The notes beneath the pieces were generated by a model that saw only the letters and a program-made list of their open reading frames with translations, ran no database searches and had not been told where the DNA came from. This document shows positions 52,483-62,007 of a DNA stretch of 64,000 nucleotides, in pieces; position 1 is the stretch's first letter, and each line of letters opens with the position of its first letter. A program made the position numbers and the translations under genes. The stretch spans positions 5,704,001 through 5,768,000 of the forward strand of contig CBDDPL010000004.1 of assembly GCA_965232285.1 (NCBI GenBank), in the 5' to 3' direction. Source of the DNA: Denitrobaculum sp965232285. Lineage in GTDB: Bacteria; Pseudomonadota; Alphaproteobacteria; Kiloniellales; Kiloniellaceae.

Positions 52483-53207
52483 ACTCGGCGCGAGTTATCA
52501 CTCAACTCGCCCAGTGACTCGCTGTATTCCTTGATCGAGTTGGAGACATGCTTGCGCATGGCACTGCGCGCCGCCGCCGGATCCTGATCACGGATCGTCA
52601 TTAGAATGCGCTTGTGCTCCGCCTGAACCTTCCTGGCGTACTTCTCGCGCTGCTGCTTCGTCGCAAAGCGATGACCTATCCAGAGATGAGGGATAATGAA
52701 GGGCCCCAGGAAGGCCAGAAACTCCGAGTAATAGGGGTTCTGGGTTGCCCGGGCGATGGCCTGGTGAAAACGGAAATCGGCATCCACGTAGTCGCCGCAG
52801 GCGACGATCTCTTCCCCAACCTTTTCAAAGCAGACCTCCAGGCGAGCAAGGTCCTCTTTAGTCCGGCGGCTGGCGGCCAGTCCTGCCGCCTCGACTTCAA
52901 CGCCCCGCCGCAACTCCAGGACCGAAAGCACCTCCTGCAGCTTTTCGGCCTCCGAGAGATTGATCTCGAAGGACTTCGGCGGGCGGACATCGGCCACGAA
53001 AACACCGGCGCCCTGGCGTGAGATCACCTGGCCCTCGGACCGAAGGGCCGCGATGGCCTCGCGCACCACGGTGCGGCTGACCTGATAGCTGTCCGATAGC
53101 GCCTGCTCCGTCGGGATCTTTTCGCCAGGTTTGTAGTCGCCCTTCTCGATCTTGGCGATCAATTCCCGGGTCAACTGCACAGACAGGCTTTCGCGCTTCT
53201 TCAGCAT
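52479..53207 (-). CDS. GntR/FadR-family transcriptional regulator
   Basis: 242 aa. The N-terminal winged helix reads LIAKIEKGDYKPGEKIPTEQALSDSYQVSRTVVREAIAALRSEGQVISRQGAGVFV. The C-terminal FCD ligand-binding domain (about 95-225) keeps the Asp/His metal ligands in DFRFHQAIARATQNPYY and EHKRILMTIRDQDP. It is the last gene of the Liv-hydantoinase operon, 21 bp after the SDR gene, and probably controls the operon. Effector unknown. Confidence 0.9.
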   Translation of the reverse strand: MLKKRESLSVQLTRELIAKIEKGDYKPGEKIPTEQALSDSYQVSRTVVREAIAALRSEGQVISRQGAGVFVADVRPPKSFEINLSEAEKLQEVLSVLELRRGVEVEAAGLAASRRTKEDLARLEVCFEKVGEEIVACGDYVDADFRFHQAIARATQNPYYSEFLAFLGPFIIPHLWIGHRFATKQQREKYARKVQAEHKRILMTIRDQDPAAARSAMRKHVSNSIKEYSESLGELSDNSRRV

Positions 53208-53228
53208 CGCGGTCTCCGCCGCCTCCGA

Positions 53229-54029
53229 TCAGGCTCCGCTGTCTCTCACCGGCACCGTGTAGTTCAGCCCCATGCGCCCGCCATCGGGATAGACGGTCTG
53301 ACCGGTCACGTAGCTGGAATAGTGGGAGGCCAGGAAAACCGCCACCTTCGCGATTTCATCCGGCTCGCCGGGCCGTTCCATCGGTGTGCGGGACAGCACC
53401 GCATGGAGCTTCTGCGGATCGTCGGCCACCGTCTGGAACATCTCGGTGTTAATCGAGCCCGGGCCGATGGCGTTGACCCGCACCCCTTCCGGCGCCATTC
53501 GGATTCCAAGACACTTCGTCCACTGATTGACGCCGCCCTTGGCGATGACGTAGGGGGCGATGGCGGGGATGGCGACCACCGCATTGAGGGAAGACATGTT
53601 GATGATGGTGCCGCGGCTGCCTTCGGCGTCGGGCGCCTGCTCCCGCATAACCTTGGCGGCCGCCTGGCCGGTCAGAAAGACGCCCTTGAGATTGATGGCA
53701 ATGACCCGGTCGAAGTCCGCTTCTTCCAGCTCAAGGATATCCGCCGCGTGCACGATGCCCGCATTGGCGATGACGCAGTCAAGCCGGCCGAAGGTCTCCT
53801 TGGCGAAGGCGATGAGCCCGTCGACCTGGGTCTTGTCGCTCACGTCGCAAGTGCGATAGCGGACATCGCCCCCCGCGTCGCTCAGCCGTTTTGCGGCCGC
53901 TTCGCCGGCTTCGTCCATGACATCCGCCAGCACGACCTTCGCACCTTCCTTCACGAAGCGCTCCGCGCAGGCAAGCCCGATGCCGCGCGCGGCGCCAGTG
54001 ATTACGGCAGTCTTTCCTTCCAACATCAT
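53229..54029 (-). CDS. Short-chain dehydrogenase/reductase (SDR)
   Basis: 266 aa classical SDR. GAARGIGLA (coenzyme binding), DVSD, NAG, catalytic Ser in NMSSLNA, and YVIAK (Y-x-x-x-K) are all present. NAD(P)-dependent oxidoreductase acting on an alcohol or ketone, substrate unknown. It lies between hydantoinase B (32-bp gap) and GntR, so it may act on a product of the ring-opening reaction. Confidence 0.92.
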   Translation of the reverse strand: MMLEGKTAVITGAARGIGLACAERFVKEGAKVVLADVMDEAGEAAAKRLSDAGGDVRYRTCDVSDKTQVDGLIAFAKETFGRLDCVIANAGIVHAADILELEEADFDRVIAINLKGVFLTGQAAAKVMREQAPDAEGSRGTIINMSSLNAVVAIPAIAPYVIAKGGVNQWTKCLGIRMAPEGVRVNAIGPGSINTEMFQTVADDPQKLHAVLSRTPMERPGEPDEIAKVAVFLASHYSSYVTGQTVYPDGGRMGLNYTVPVRDSGA

Positions 54030-54061
54030 CGCTCTCGTCCCTTTGTATAATCTCTATCGAA

Positions 54062-55756
54062 TCAGTCTTGCGCGTCCGCTTTGCCGGCGGTTTTTCCGGC
54101 GGCGCCGTAGTCCTCCGCGGCGGCCTGCGGTGTGATGTAGCCGTTGTCCAGGTCCCGCTGCAGCGACTCTGCCGGACGCTCCGAAGGCGGTCCATATCCA
54201 CCACCGCCGGGCAGTTCGAGAACCAGGGTCTGGCCGGCCGGTACAAACTGGCGACCCTTGGTTTTCAGGATCGTTCCGTCTTTCAGCTTCACACTGCCCG
54301 CCGCACCGTTCTTTCCGCCTTCGCGTCCGCGCGCCGGGTTCGCGACCCGGTCGAACATGGCGCTGAAATCGAACTCGTGCCCGGGGGTGGCACTGATCTC
54401 GATCACCTGGCCCATACCGCCACGATACTTGCCGGCACCACCGGAACCGGGCCGCAGCTCTTTCCGCCAGACCACGATCGGCCCGACATGCTCGGTCGCT
54501 TCGATCGGCATGGTATGCACGCCGCTGGGGAAAGCCGTCGCGCTCAGACCGTCCAGGCCCGGGCGCGCACCACTGCCACCACTGTTAAACATCAGGATTT
54601 CGGCCTTGCGGTCACCTTTCGGGCCAGTCGGATCCGAGTTTGGTCTGGCGCTGATGTGGATGTTCCAGAGCGCGCTGGCGCCCTCCGCCGGAATCCTTTT
54701 CGGCAGCATTTGATGCAGCGCGCCCATCACCAGATCCGGAACAAAGTGCCCAATCACATGGCGCACCGACACTGGGGCGGGATGCACGGCATTGAGGATG
54801 CAGTTTACAGGGGCCGTTACTGTAAAAGGCGCGAGTGAGGCAGCGTTGTTGGGGATCTCGGGCGCAATGGCGCACTTGAGGCCATAGCCGGCATAGGCCT
54901 TGGTGTAGACCAGCGGCACATTGATCCCGCGGGCAATCGCCGGCGAGGTGCCGTCAAAATCCGCGACGATGCCGTCGTTGCCGATCACCAGCTTGACCGC
55001 GAGCCTGATCGACTCGTCATAGCCATCGACCATCATCTCGTTCTCGCAGATGCCCTTGGGCAATTCCGCAATCAATTCGAGCGTCGCCCGGCGGCTGTGC
55101 TCGAAGATAAAAGCGGCGAGCGCCTCCAGATCCTCCAGGCCGAACTCGTCCATCATATCGACCAGGCGTTTGTGGCCGGTTTCGTTGCAGGTCGCGAGCG
55201 AGTAGAGATCTCCCACCACCTGATCCGCCTCGCGCACGTTGTTACGCACGATCTTGATGAGGTCCCGGTTCACCTCGCCGCGGAGCGCGAACTTCATAAT
55301 CGGGATCAGCAGGCCTTCTTCGTAGACTTCGCGCCCGTCGGCGCCGAAGCCCCGTCCGCCCACGTCGACCACATGGGCGGTGCTGGCGAAGTAGCCCACC
55401 AGCTTTCCGCGGTAGAAGGAGGGGGTCACCATGGTGATGTCGTGCAGATGTCCCGTCCCCTTCCAGGGATCGTTGGTGATGTAGACATCGCCCTCGAAGA
55501 TCTGGTCCTCGCCGATCTCCCGAATGAAGTGGCCGACGGCTTCCGCCATGGCATTGACATGTCCCGGCGTGCCGGTCACGGCCTGCGCCATCATGGCGCC
55601 CCGGACGTCGAAGACTCCCGCCGAAAGGTCACCGGCTTCGCGCACGGAGGTGGAGAAAGCGGTGCGGATCAGAGCCTGGGCCTGCTCCTCGACCACCGAG
55701 ATCAGCCGGTTCCACATGACCTGATGGGAAACCGAAAGGGCGTGGGAGTCCGTCAC
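54062..55756 (-). CDS. hyuB: Hydantoinase/oxoprolinase subunit B
   Basis: 564 aa, normal for the family. Conserved segments are ISVVEEQAQALIRTAFSTSVREAGDLSAGVFD, DVYITNDPWKGTGHLHD, ADFDGTSP and the C-terminal LPGGGGYGPPSERP. With subunit A it performs ATP-dependent opening of five-membered cyclic amides such as 5-oxoproline or N-methylhydantoin. Its start overlaps the subunit A stop by 4 bp (ATGA). Beyond residue 540 a short Ala/Lys-rich tail ends the chain. Confidence 0.93.
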   Translation of the reverse strand: MTDSHALSVSHQVMWNRLISVVEEQAQALIRTAFSTSVREAGDLSAGVFDVRGAMMAQAVTGTPGHVNAMAEAVGHFIREIGEDQIFEGDVYITNDPWKGTGHLHDITMVTPSFYRGKLVGYFASTAHVVDVGGRGFGADGREVYEEGLLIPIMKFALRGEVNRDLIKIVRNNVREADQVVGDLYSLATCNETGHKRLVDMMDEFGLEDLEALAAFIFEHSRRATLELIAELPKGICENEMMVDGYDESIRLAVKLVIGNDGIVADFDGTSPAIARGINVPLVYTKAYAGYGLKCAIAPEIPNNAASLAPFTVTAPVNCILNAVHPAPVSVRHVIGHFVPDLVMGALHQMLPKRIPAEGASALWNIHISARPNSDPTGPKGDRKAEILMFNSGGSGARPGLDGLSATAFPSGVHTMPIEATEHVGPIVVWRKELRPGSGGAGKYRGGMGQVIEISATPGHEFDFSAMFDRVANPARGREGGKNGAAGSVKLKDGTILKTKGRQFVPAGQTLVLELPGGGGYGPPSERPAESLQRDLDNGYITPQAAAEDYGAAGKTAGKADAQD

Positions 55757-57867
55757 GATGCCGCCTCCATCTTCGAAGTACTGGAGACTGCCGCTGCGCC
55801 CCGCGTTAACAGCAGACAGCCGTCGGCCTGCATAACCGCCCCGAAGCCTTTCGGCACGATGATAGAAGTTTCGCTTTCCACGATCACCGCGGGTCCCTGA
55901 AGGGCCACACCTGGCGCGAAGGAGTCACGCTCGATAACCGCTGCTTCGTCAAACTTTGCGCCGACGGGGTCGTATAGCGGGCGGGCCTGGGAGGAGATCG
56001 CCTCTTCGCGCGCCGCCAGCCTTTCCGTCAGAGTGACATCCGGAACCGGCGTGCTGACGCGTACCGACCAGCTCGTGACTTCGATATCCAGGCCTTCGAC
56101 GGTACGGCCGAAGAGCGCGCGGTAAGCGGCTTCGAAGCGCCCCTTGATACCCAGGCCCCCGGCATCCGCGAGATCCTCCTCGGACAGGATCACGGGAATC
56201 TCCCACCCCTGGCCGACGAAGCGCATGAAAGCCTTGCGCTCGTAAAGCAGCGGCGACTCCCTGTCGCAGGAGCGCACGAAGGCTTCCGCCTCGTTAGCGA
56301 GCTCTTTCAGTGCCTCCTTCACGGCGGTGGCGTCATAGGCTGAGAGCCGGAGGTAGGTGCTCCGGGTCGCTTCGAAACTGAAGGCCGCGCGGAGAAAGCC
56401 GATCGCCGAGCCGACTCCCGCTCCGGGCGGCACCAGCAGTTGCGCGATTCCCAGTTTTTCGCAGAGCCGGCCCGCATGCAGGGGGGCCGCGCCGCCAAAG
56501 GCGATCATGGTAAAGCCGGAGAGATCCTCGCCGTTCTCGACCGCATGGACGCGCGCGGCATTGGCCATGTTTTCATCGACCACTTCCGAAACCCCGAAGG
56601 CGGCGGTGGTTTGTTCGAGGCCAAGCGGCTTGCCCACATGCCGGGCCACTGCGGTGGCCGACTTTTCCGGCGAGAGTTTGATTGAACCGCCGGCGAAGTT
56701 GTCGGGGTCCAGGCGTCCCAAAAGAAGGTCCGCATCGGTCACGGCGGGACGCTCGCCGCCACGCTGATAGCAGGCGGGACCGGGCTCGGAACCGGCGCTT
56801 TCCGGGCCGACCCGGATTTGCTGCAGGCTGTCGATTTGTGCCAGCGAGCCACCGCCGGCGCCGATCTCCACCATCTCGATCACGGGGATCGAGATCGGCA
56901 TGCCGCTGCCCTTCTTGAAGCGATAGGTCCGCGCGACCTCGAAGGAATTGGCGGTCTTCGGCGTCTGATCCTTGATCAGGCAGATCTTCGCGGTCGTGCC
57001 CCCCATATCGAAGGACAGTGCCGACTTGATGCCGTAACGCGCCGCGATATCGGCGGCAAAGATCGCCCCGCCGGCGGGCCCGGATTCCACCAGCCGCACC
57101 GGAAAGTCGGACGCGCTTTCCAGCGAGATGATCCCGCCGCCCGAATGCATCATGAAGACCGGGCAGTCGGCGCCGATCTCTCCCAGGCGCCGGACCAGGC
57201 GGTCGAGGTAGGCCTTCATCAGCGGCTTGACGTAGGCATTGGCGCAGACCGTGTTGAAGCGCTCGAACTCGCGCATCTGAGGCGAGACTTCGGAAGAGAT
57301 CGAAATGGAGAGATCGGGCAGACGCGCCTGCAGTACTTCCCGCACAAGTTTCTCGTGGCGTGGATCGACGTAGGCGTGGATCAGACCGACGGCGACGCTT
57401 TCATAGCCCCCCTCGGCGATGGCCTCTGCGACACTCTCCACCTCACTGCGGTCGATCGCTTTCAAGATCTGGCCGTCCGCCCCGATCCGTTCCGCGATGG
57501 TGTAGCGATGGCTGCGGGAGATCAGTGGTGCTGGGAGCACCAGATTTAGATCGTACTGCTCGAAGCGGCTTTCGCTGCGCATTTCGATCACATCGCGAAA
57601 GCCCTGGGTCGTGATCAGGGCCGTCCTGGCGCCACGGCGTTCGATCAGGGCGTTGGTGGCCAACGTGGTACCGTGTATGACCATTCCGATATCGCCGGCG
57701 GTCAGCCCCGCCTTTGCCAGGACCTGCTGGATGCCTTCGAGAATGGCATCCTCAGGCGCGCTGTAAGTGGTCAGCACCTTTGCGGAGAAGCGCTCCTCCT
57801 CGCGCTCGAGCACCACATCCGTGAAGGTGCCGCCGATATCCACGCCCAGTCTGACTGCTACGCCCAT
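55753..57867 (-). CDS. hyuA: Hydantoinase/oxoprolinase subunit A
   Basis: 704 aa. The ASKHA ATPase-type motif VRLGVDIGGTFTDVVLE opens the chain and ALSFDMGGTTAKICLI is the second phosphate loop; MVIHGTTLATNALIERRGARTALITTQGFRDV and the C-terminal GPAVIVESETSIIVPKGF are typical. It phosphorylates or activates the ring substrate for opening. Operon context with a branched-chain-type transporter suggests import and opening of a hydantoin-like or oxoproline-like compound. Substrate is not defined. Confidence 0.93.
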   Translation of the reverse strand: MGVAVRLGVDIGGTFTDVVLEREEERFSAKVLTTYSAPEDAILEGIQQVLAKAGLTAGDIGMVIHGTTLATNALIERRGARTALITTQGFRDVIEMRSESRFEQYDLNLVLPAPLISRSHRYTIAERIGADGQILKAIDRSEVESVAEAIAEGGYESVAVGLIHAYVDPRHEKLVREVLQARLPDLSISISSEVSPQMREFERFNTVCANAYVKPLMKAYLDRLVRRLGEIGADCPVFMMHSGGGIISLESASDFPVRLVESGPAGGAIFAADIAARYGIKSALSFDMGGTTAKICLIKDQTPKTANSFEVARTYRFKKGSGMPISIPVIEMVEIGAGGGSLAQIDSLQQIRVGPESAGSEPGPACYQRGGERPAVTDADLLLGRLDPDNFAGGSIKLSPEKSATAVARHVGKPLGLEQTTAAFGVSEVVDENMANAARVHAVENGEDLSGFTMIAFGGAAPLHAGRLCEKLGIAQLLVPPGAGVGSAIGFLRAAFSFEATRSTYLRLSAYDATAVKEALKELANEAEAFVRSCDRESPLLYERKAFMRFVGQGWEIPVILSEEDLADAGGLGIKGRFEAAYRALFGRTVEGLDIEVTSWSVRVSTPVPDVTLTERLAAREEAISSQARPLYDPVGAKFDEAAVIERDSFAPGVALQGPAVIVESETSIIVPKGFGAVMQADGCLLLTRGAAAVSSTSKMEAAS

Positions 57868-58014
57868 AGTACCACTCTGTTACAGGGAAAGGGACGGCAT
57901 TCCGCCGGCGCTTCCTCGCCCGGCAGCCGTTTCATCCGATCTTGCGATGACGTTCGTTCTGATAGATGGCGGCCAAATCACCCGCCGGCCGCATCAAGGC
58001 GGTAGGAGTAGGGC

Positions 58015-58042
58015 CGGCGCCTGCCCGCCAGAGCAGGCGCCG
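58015..58042 (-). terminator. Hairpin downstream of the binding-protein gene
   Basis: 10-bp arms CGGCGCCTGC and GCAGGCGCCG with an 8-nt loop, 20 bp past the binding-protein stop on the minus strand. No T-run follows, so it most likely slows transcription or protects upstream mRNA in front of hyuA. Confidence 0.55.
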
Positions 58043-58062
58043 ATCCGTAACGCGGACTGAAG

Positions 58063-59271
58063 TTACTTCAGCAGCGTATTGGCCCACTTGTTGTCGTCGC
58101 CGACGACATTGACACCATAGATCCCGGCGACGTCGCCGTTGCCGTCGAAGTCGACATTACCCGAAGCGCCTTCGTAGTTGATGTCCTTGCCGGCCGCGAT
58201 CAGTTCCTTGGCCTTCTTCCACTCGCCCGGACGGATGACCTCACCCGGTGCGTTGGCGACTTCCCGCAGAGCTGCCGCAATCTTACCGCGATCCGCGGAA
58301 CCGGCCTTCTCGATCGCCAGGGCGATCAGGAAGGAAGCGTCATAGCCGTGCGCAGCATAGGGCGCCTTCGGGTCCTTGCCGGTCGCAGAAAAGATTTCTT
58401 CGAAAGCCTGATAGGAGGCATCGGCGTAGTCGGAAGCCGACTGGGTGATTGAGATGCGGTCTCGCAGGTTGTCGGCGCCGATCTGTTCGATCACAGAGGT
58501 GTCGAACATGCCATCCGCCGCGAAGAAACGGTCGAAGAGGCCGTTTTCCAGGCTGTTGCGGATGATCGCAATCCCGCTGCTGCCGTAGTAGGCGAAGATC
58601 GCGATGCCTTCCGGACCGCCGTTGGAGAGTGTCGAAAGCTCCGAACGGTAGGAAGCCTTGTTGGGCTCATGCGCCTGATTGGCAGTGATGGTGCCGCCAA
58701 GGGCTGCGAACTCTTTCTCGAAGACCGTCGCGATGCCAGCGTTGTAGTCATCGTTCGAATAGGTCATGGCAAGCTTGCGCATGCCCGAGTCATAAGCCAG
58801 CTTGGCCAGCGCGGCGCCCTGATAGGCATCCGACGGCGCGACGCGGAACACCAGGTCGTTGTCTTTCAGTTCGCTGATGGAGGGTGCGGTGGCCGAGTCC
58901 GACAGCGCCACAACGCCGGCAGGAATGGTGACCGACTGGACCATGCCGTTGGTCGCGCCGGAACAGCTCGCGCCGACCACGGCCACCACCTGTTCGACGT
59001 TCACGACCTTGCCGCCGGCGTCCACGCCCGCCTTGGGATCGCAGGCCGAGTCGGAGAGAACCATCCTGAGCGTATCGCCGCCGAGCAGTCCGCCCTGTTC
59101 GTTGACGTGCTGAGCGGCGAGATTACGCGCCGCGACGATCGGATCGACAAGTTCGGCAATCGGGCCCGTCACGCCGGCGACGGAGCCGACCTTAACCTCG
59201 GCCGCGTTCGCAGCCGTCACGCCCAGCGCCAGGGCCGAAGCCGCCAGCATAAATTTACCCATGTAACTCAT
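58063..59271 (-). CDS. Branched-chain amino acid-type ABC transporter substrate-binding protein
   Basis: 402 aa with a signal peptide (about 1-23, MSYMGKFMLAASALALGVTA) after GAGGAG. Peripla_BP_6 fold: VKVGSVAGVTGPIAELVDPIVAARNLA, VAVVGASCSGATNGMVQSVTIPAGVV, FRVAPSDAYQGAALAKLAYDSG and AAHGYDASFLIALAIEKAG. The ligand may be a hydantoin, amide or amino-acid-like compound rather than Leu/Ile/Val, given the hydantoinase genes. High expression is likely, as it precedes an intercistronic hairpin. Confidence 0.92.
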   Translation of the reverse strand: MSYMGKFMLAASALALGVTAANAAEVKVGSVAGVTGPIAELVDPIVAARNLAAQHVNEQGGLLGGDTLRMVLSDSACDPKAGVDAGGKVVNVEQVVAVVGASCSGATNGMVQSVTIPAGVVALSDSATAPSISELKDNDLVFRVAPSDAYQGAALAKLAYDSGMRKLAMTYSNDDYNAGIATVFEKEFAALGGTITANQAHEPNKASYRSELSTLSNGGPEGIAIFAYYGSSGIAIIRNSLENGLFDRFFAADGMFDTSVIEQIGADNLRDRISITQSASDYADASYQAFEEIFSATGKDPKAPYAAHGYDASFLIALAIEKAGSADRGKIAAALREVANAPGEVIRPGEWKKAKELIAAGKDINYEGASGNVDFDGNGDVAGIYGVNVVGDDNKWANTLLK

Positions 59272-59409
59272 ATCGACGTCACTCCTCTGTATTTATGGTT
59301 TTCTTTTCGCGGCCTGCGTCTGAATTATTTGTATGATGACCTGATAAATTTCTCTGTCAATCTTTGTGCAGCCGCCATTACTGCGCTCATTCTAGCCGAT
59401 CTCAGCAAT

Positions 59410-60384
59410 TTATCGACTCGTTGCGTGCTTCACCTCCTTCTGCCGCCGTTCGGGTTTCGGGCGTACCTCGGGGAAGATGCCCTTGGGGAACTTCTGCAGG
59501 AAGATCTGCAGAGCCAGCCCGATCAGGAAGATTCGGATATAGGCGGTTCGGATCGCCAGTTCGTCCGGCAGGCGGCTGGTCAGGATCTCCGTTGCCGACC
59601 AGATGGTCCAGATCAGGAAAGCCCCCAGGATCGCGCCCTTGTTGTTGGCGCTGCCGCCGACCACCAGCATCACCCAGACCAGGAAGGTCGAGGTCAGCGG
59701 GTCTGTGGCGTTGGGCCCGATGAACTTGAGATAGTGGGCAATGAAAGCGCCCCCGAGTGCCATCAGCATACAGCCGGCGACGAAGGCCTCCATCCGAAAG
59801 CGCTCGATATCCTTGCCCGCCGCCATGGCCGACTTCTCGTTCTCCCGGATCGCCGTCATAACCCGGCCCCAGGGCGAGTTGCGCGCGGTTTCCAGAAGGA
59901 AGTAGACAACGACGATAACCGCCAGGATCAGGCCCAGAAAAGCCAGATGGTTCCAGGGCTCCGGCAGAGTCTCGAAGGGCTTCGGTACCATGGAAACGCC
60001 GCGCGGCCCGTTGGTGGCCCAGGTCTCGTTCTTCAGGATCAGACGGAAGATCTCGGCGATGCCGATGGTGGCGATGGCGAGATAGTCGCTGCGCAGTTTC
60101 AAACAGACCTTGCCCACGCCCCAGGCGATGATTCCGCTCACGATCATCGCGGCCGCAAAGCTGACCACATAGGGCAATTCGTAACCGCCCAGATGTCGCA
60201 GGGAAGGTGCCGTGGTCAGGATCGCACTGACATAGGCGCCGATGGCGAAGAAGCCCGCGATGCCGGCGTTGAAGAGACCGGTGAAGCCCCACTGGATGTT
60301 CAGGCCCAACGCCAGGATCGCGTAGATCCCGCCCATGGTCATCAGGGAGATGATGTATAGGAAAATTCCGTAGAACTGTTCCAT
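59410..60384 (-). CDS. livM: Branched-chain amino acid-type ABC permease LivM
   Basis: 324 aa, with about eight to ten hydrophobic helices. It contains GLNIQWGFTGLFNAGIAGFFAIGAYVSAIL, RGVSMVPKPF and the coupling loop AIRENEKSAMAAGKDIERFRMEAFVAGC. One base separates its start from the livH stop. Inner-membrane partner of LivH in the pore. Confidence 0.93.
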   Translation of the reverse strand: MEQFYGIFLYIISLMTMGGIYAILALGLNIQWGFTGLFNAGIAGFFAIGAYVSAILTTAPSLRHLGGYELPYVVSFAAAMIVSGIIAWGVGKVCLKLRSDYLAIATIGIAEIFRLILKNETWATNGPRGVSMVPKPFETLPEPWNHLAFLGLILAVIVVVYFLLETARNSPWGRVMTAIRENEKSAMAAGKDIERFRMEAFVAGCMLMALGGAFIAHYLKFIGPNATDPLTSTFLVWVMLVVGGSANNKGAILGAFLIWTIWSATEILTSRLPDELAIRTAYIRIFLIGLALQIFLQKFPKGIFPEVRPKPERRQKEVKHATSR

Positions 60385-60385
60385 C

Positions 60386-61276
60386 TCAGAACACCTTCCC
60401 TTTGAAGAGGCCGCTGGGGCGCCAGAGCAGCATGCCGATCATGATCGCAAAGGCCACGCCCGCCTTGTAGCCGGGATTCAGAAGAGGCTCGACACCGATC
60501 CAGGGGTAGGAGGAGATCTCCTCGACAATACCGATGATCAGGCCGCCGGCGACCGCACCGAAGGGTCGACCGATGCCGCCGAGAATGGCCGCCGCGAACA
60601 TGGGCAGCAGCATCTTGAAGCCCATGTTGGTATCGATATGCGTGTCGATGGCGAGGAACACGCCGGCGCAGGTGGCCAGCGCGCCGCCGACGATCCAGGT
60701 CATACGGACCACCTTCTCCGTGTCGATCCCGGTCAGTTTGGCCAGTTCCGGCGAATCCGACATGGCGCGCATCGCCTTGCCGATCTTGGTGCGGCTCAGC
60801 AGATAGTGGATCGCCAGCATCAGAACGAGCGCCGCGGAGATGATCATGATGTGCTTGGGCGAAATGCGCAGGCTGTCGAAGAAGACCCAGGGCCGCTGAA
60901 TGCCTTGGGTCATGCCTTTAAGCTGCACACCCCAGATGAACTGCACCATGGAGCGCACCATCAGCATCATGCCGAAGGAGGCGATCACCACCATGATGGC
61001 GGGAGAGTTTCGAAAAGGTTTGTAGAAGGCCCGGTCGATCCCGAGCACCACCAGGACGGTCAGCGCGGCGGCGACCGGCAGGACGAAGAGGGGATGCAGG
61101 CTGGTGAACTGCACCAGGCTCCAGGTGATATAGACCCCCAGCAGCATGGTCTCGCCGTGTGCGAAGTTGGCGAAGCGCAGGATGCTGAAGGTCAGCGTGA
61201 TCCCGATCGCCCCCAGAGCATAGATGCTGCCCAGCACCAAACCGGGGATCAGGTAGAAGTTGATGAATTCGATCAT
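60386..61276 (-). CDS. livH: Branched-chain amino acid-type ABC permease LivH
   Basis: 296 aa, eight hydrophobic helices. Hallmarks are GSIYALGAIGITLTFSILRFANFAHGE and the coupling loop KIGKAMRAMSDSPELAKLTGIDTEKV, then GIGRPFGAVAGGLIIGIVE. Its start overlaps the livF stop by 4 bp. It forms the membrane channel with LivM. Confidence 0.94.
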   Translation of the reverse strand: MIEFINFYLIPGLVLGSIYALGAIGITLTFSILRFANFAHGETMLLGVYITWSLVQFTSLHPLFVLPVAAALTVLVVLGIDRAFYKPFRNSPAIMVVIASFGMMLMVRSMVQFIWGVQLKGMTQGIQRPWVFFDSLRISPKHIMIISAALVLMLAIHYLLSRTKIGKAMRAMSDSPELAKLTGIDTEKVVRMTWIVGGALATCAGVFLAIDTHIDTNMGFKMLLPMFAAAILGGIGRPFGAVAGGLIIGIVEEISSYPWIGVEPLLNPGYKAGVAFAIMIGMLLWRPSGLFKGKVF

Positions 61277-62007
61277 GCCGCTGCGCCGCCCCCCAGAAAC
61301 ATCTCGGCCACTTCCGGGTCTTCCAGCAGGTCGTGTCCGCTGCCTTCGAACTTGTTCTTGCCGTCGACCAGAACATAGCCGCGGTCAGCGATCCTCAAGG
61401 CTTGCTTGGCATTCTGTTCGACCATCAGGATCGGCGTGCCCGTGGCGTTGACCGTCTTGACGATGCCGAAGATCTCACCCCGGTACTTGGGCGACAGGCC
61501 GGCGGTCGGCTCGTCGAGCAGCAGGATCTGCGGTTCCAGCATCATGGCCTTGGCCATGGCCACCATCTGCCGCTGCCCGCCGGACAGCGTGCCGGCGGCC
61601 TGCCTGCGCTTTTCGGCCAGGGGCGGGAAGACCTCGTAGAGTTCCTGCAGGCGCGGGCGGAAATCGTCGGTCCGCACATAGGCGCCCATCTCCAGGTTCT
61701 CTTCGACCGTCAGGCTGGGGAAGATGTTGGAGGTCTGCGGCACGTAGCAGACGCCGTGATGCACCACCTGGTCCGGCGGCATGTTGGTGATGTCCTCGCC
61801 CTTCAGACGCACCTGGCCGCCGCTCAGATTGAGCAGGCCGAAAACCGCCTTCATGGCCGTGGACTTACCCGCGCCGTTGGGCCCGATGATGACCACGATT
61901 TCGCCGGGATCGACGCGCATGGAGACACCGTGCAGGATCTGGGTATCGCCGTATCCGCCGACAACATCCTCCAGTTCGAGGACGGTTCCGGAGTCACTTT
62001 TCGACAT
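61273..62007 (-). CDS. livF: Branched-chain amino acid-type ABC ATPase LivF
   Basis: 244 aa. Walker A IGPNGAGKSTAMKAV, signature LSGGQRQMVAMAKAMM, Walker B ILLLDEPTAGLSP. The short LivF type lacks the Arg finger extension seen in LivG. It starts at the base where livG stops, so the five transport genes are tightly coupled. Confidence 0.95.
   Translation of the reverse strand: MSKSDSGTVLELEDVVGGYGDTQILHGVSMRVDPGEIVVIIGPNGAGKSTAMKAVFGLLNLSGGQVRLKGEDITNMPPDQVVHHGVCYVPQTSNIFPSLTVEENLEMGAYVRTDDFRPRLQELYEVFPPLAEKRRQAAGTLSGGQRQMVAMAKAMMLEPQILLLDEPTAGLSPKYRGEIFGIVKTVNATGTPILMVEQNAKQALRIADRGYVLVDGKNKFEGSGHDLLEDPEVAEMFLGGGAAA

Noticed and set aside
52482..52496. AACTCG-GCG-CGAGTT hairpin at the end of the DeoR gene
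   Set aside because: Lies within the last codons of the convergent GntR gene and has no T-run, so it is not called a terminator.
58669..60360. 563-codon plus-strand open frame opposite the binding protein and LivM
   Set aside because: It crosses two real genes and their intergenic gap in the opposite strand. Asp/Gln/His-rich composition marks it as a shadow.
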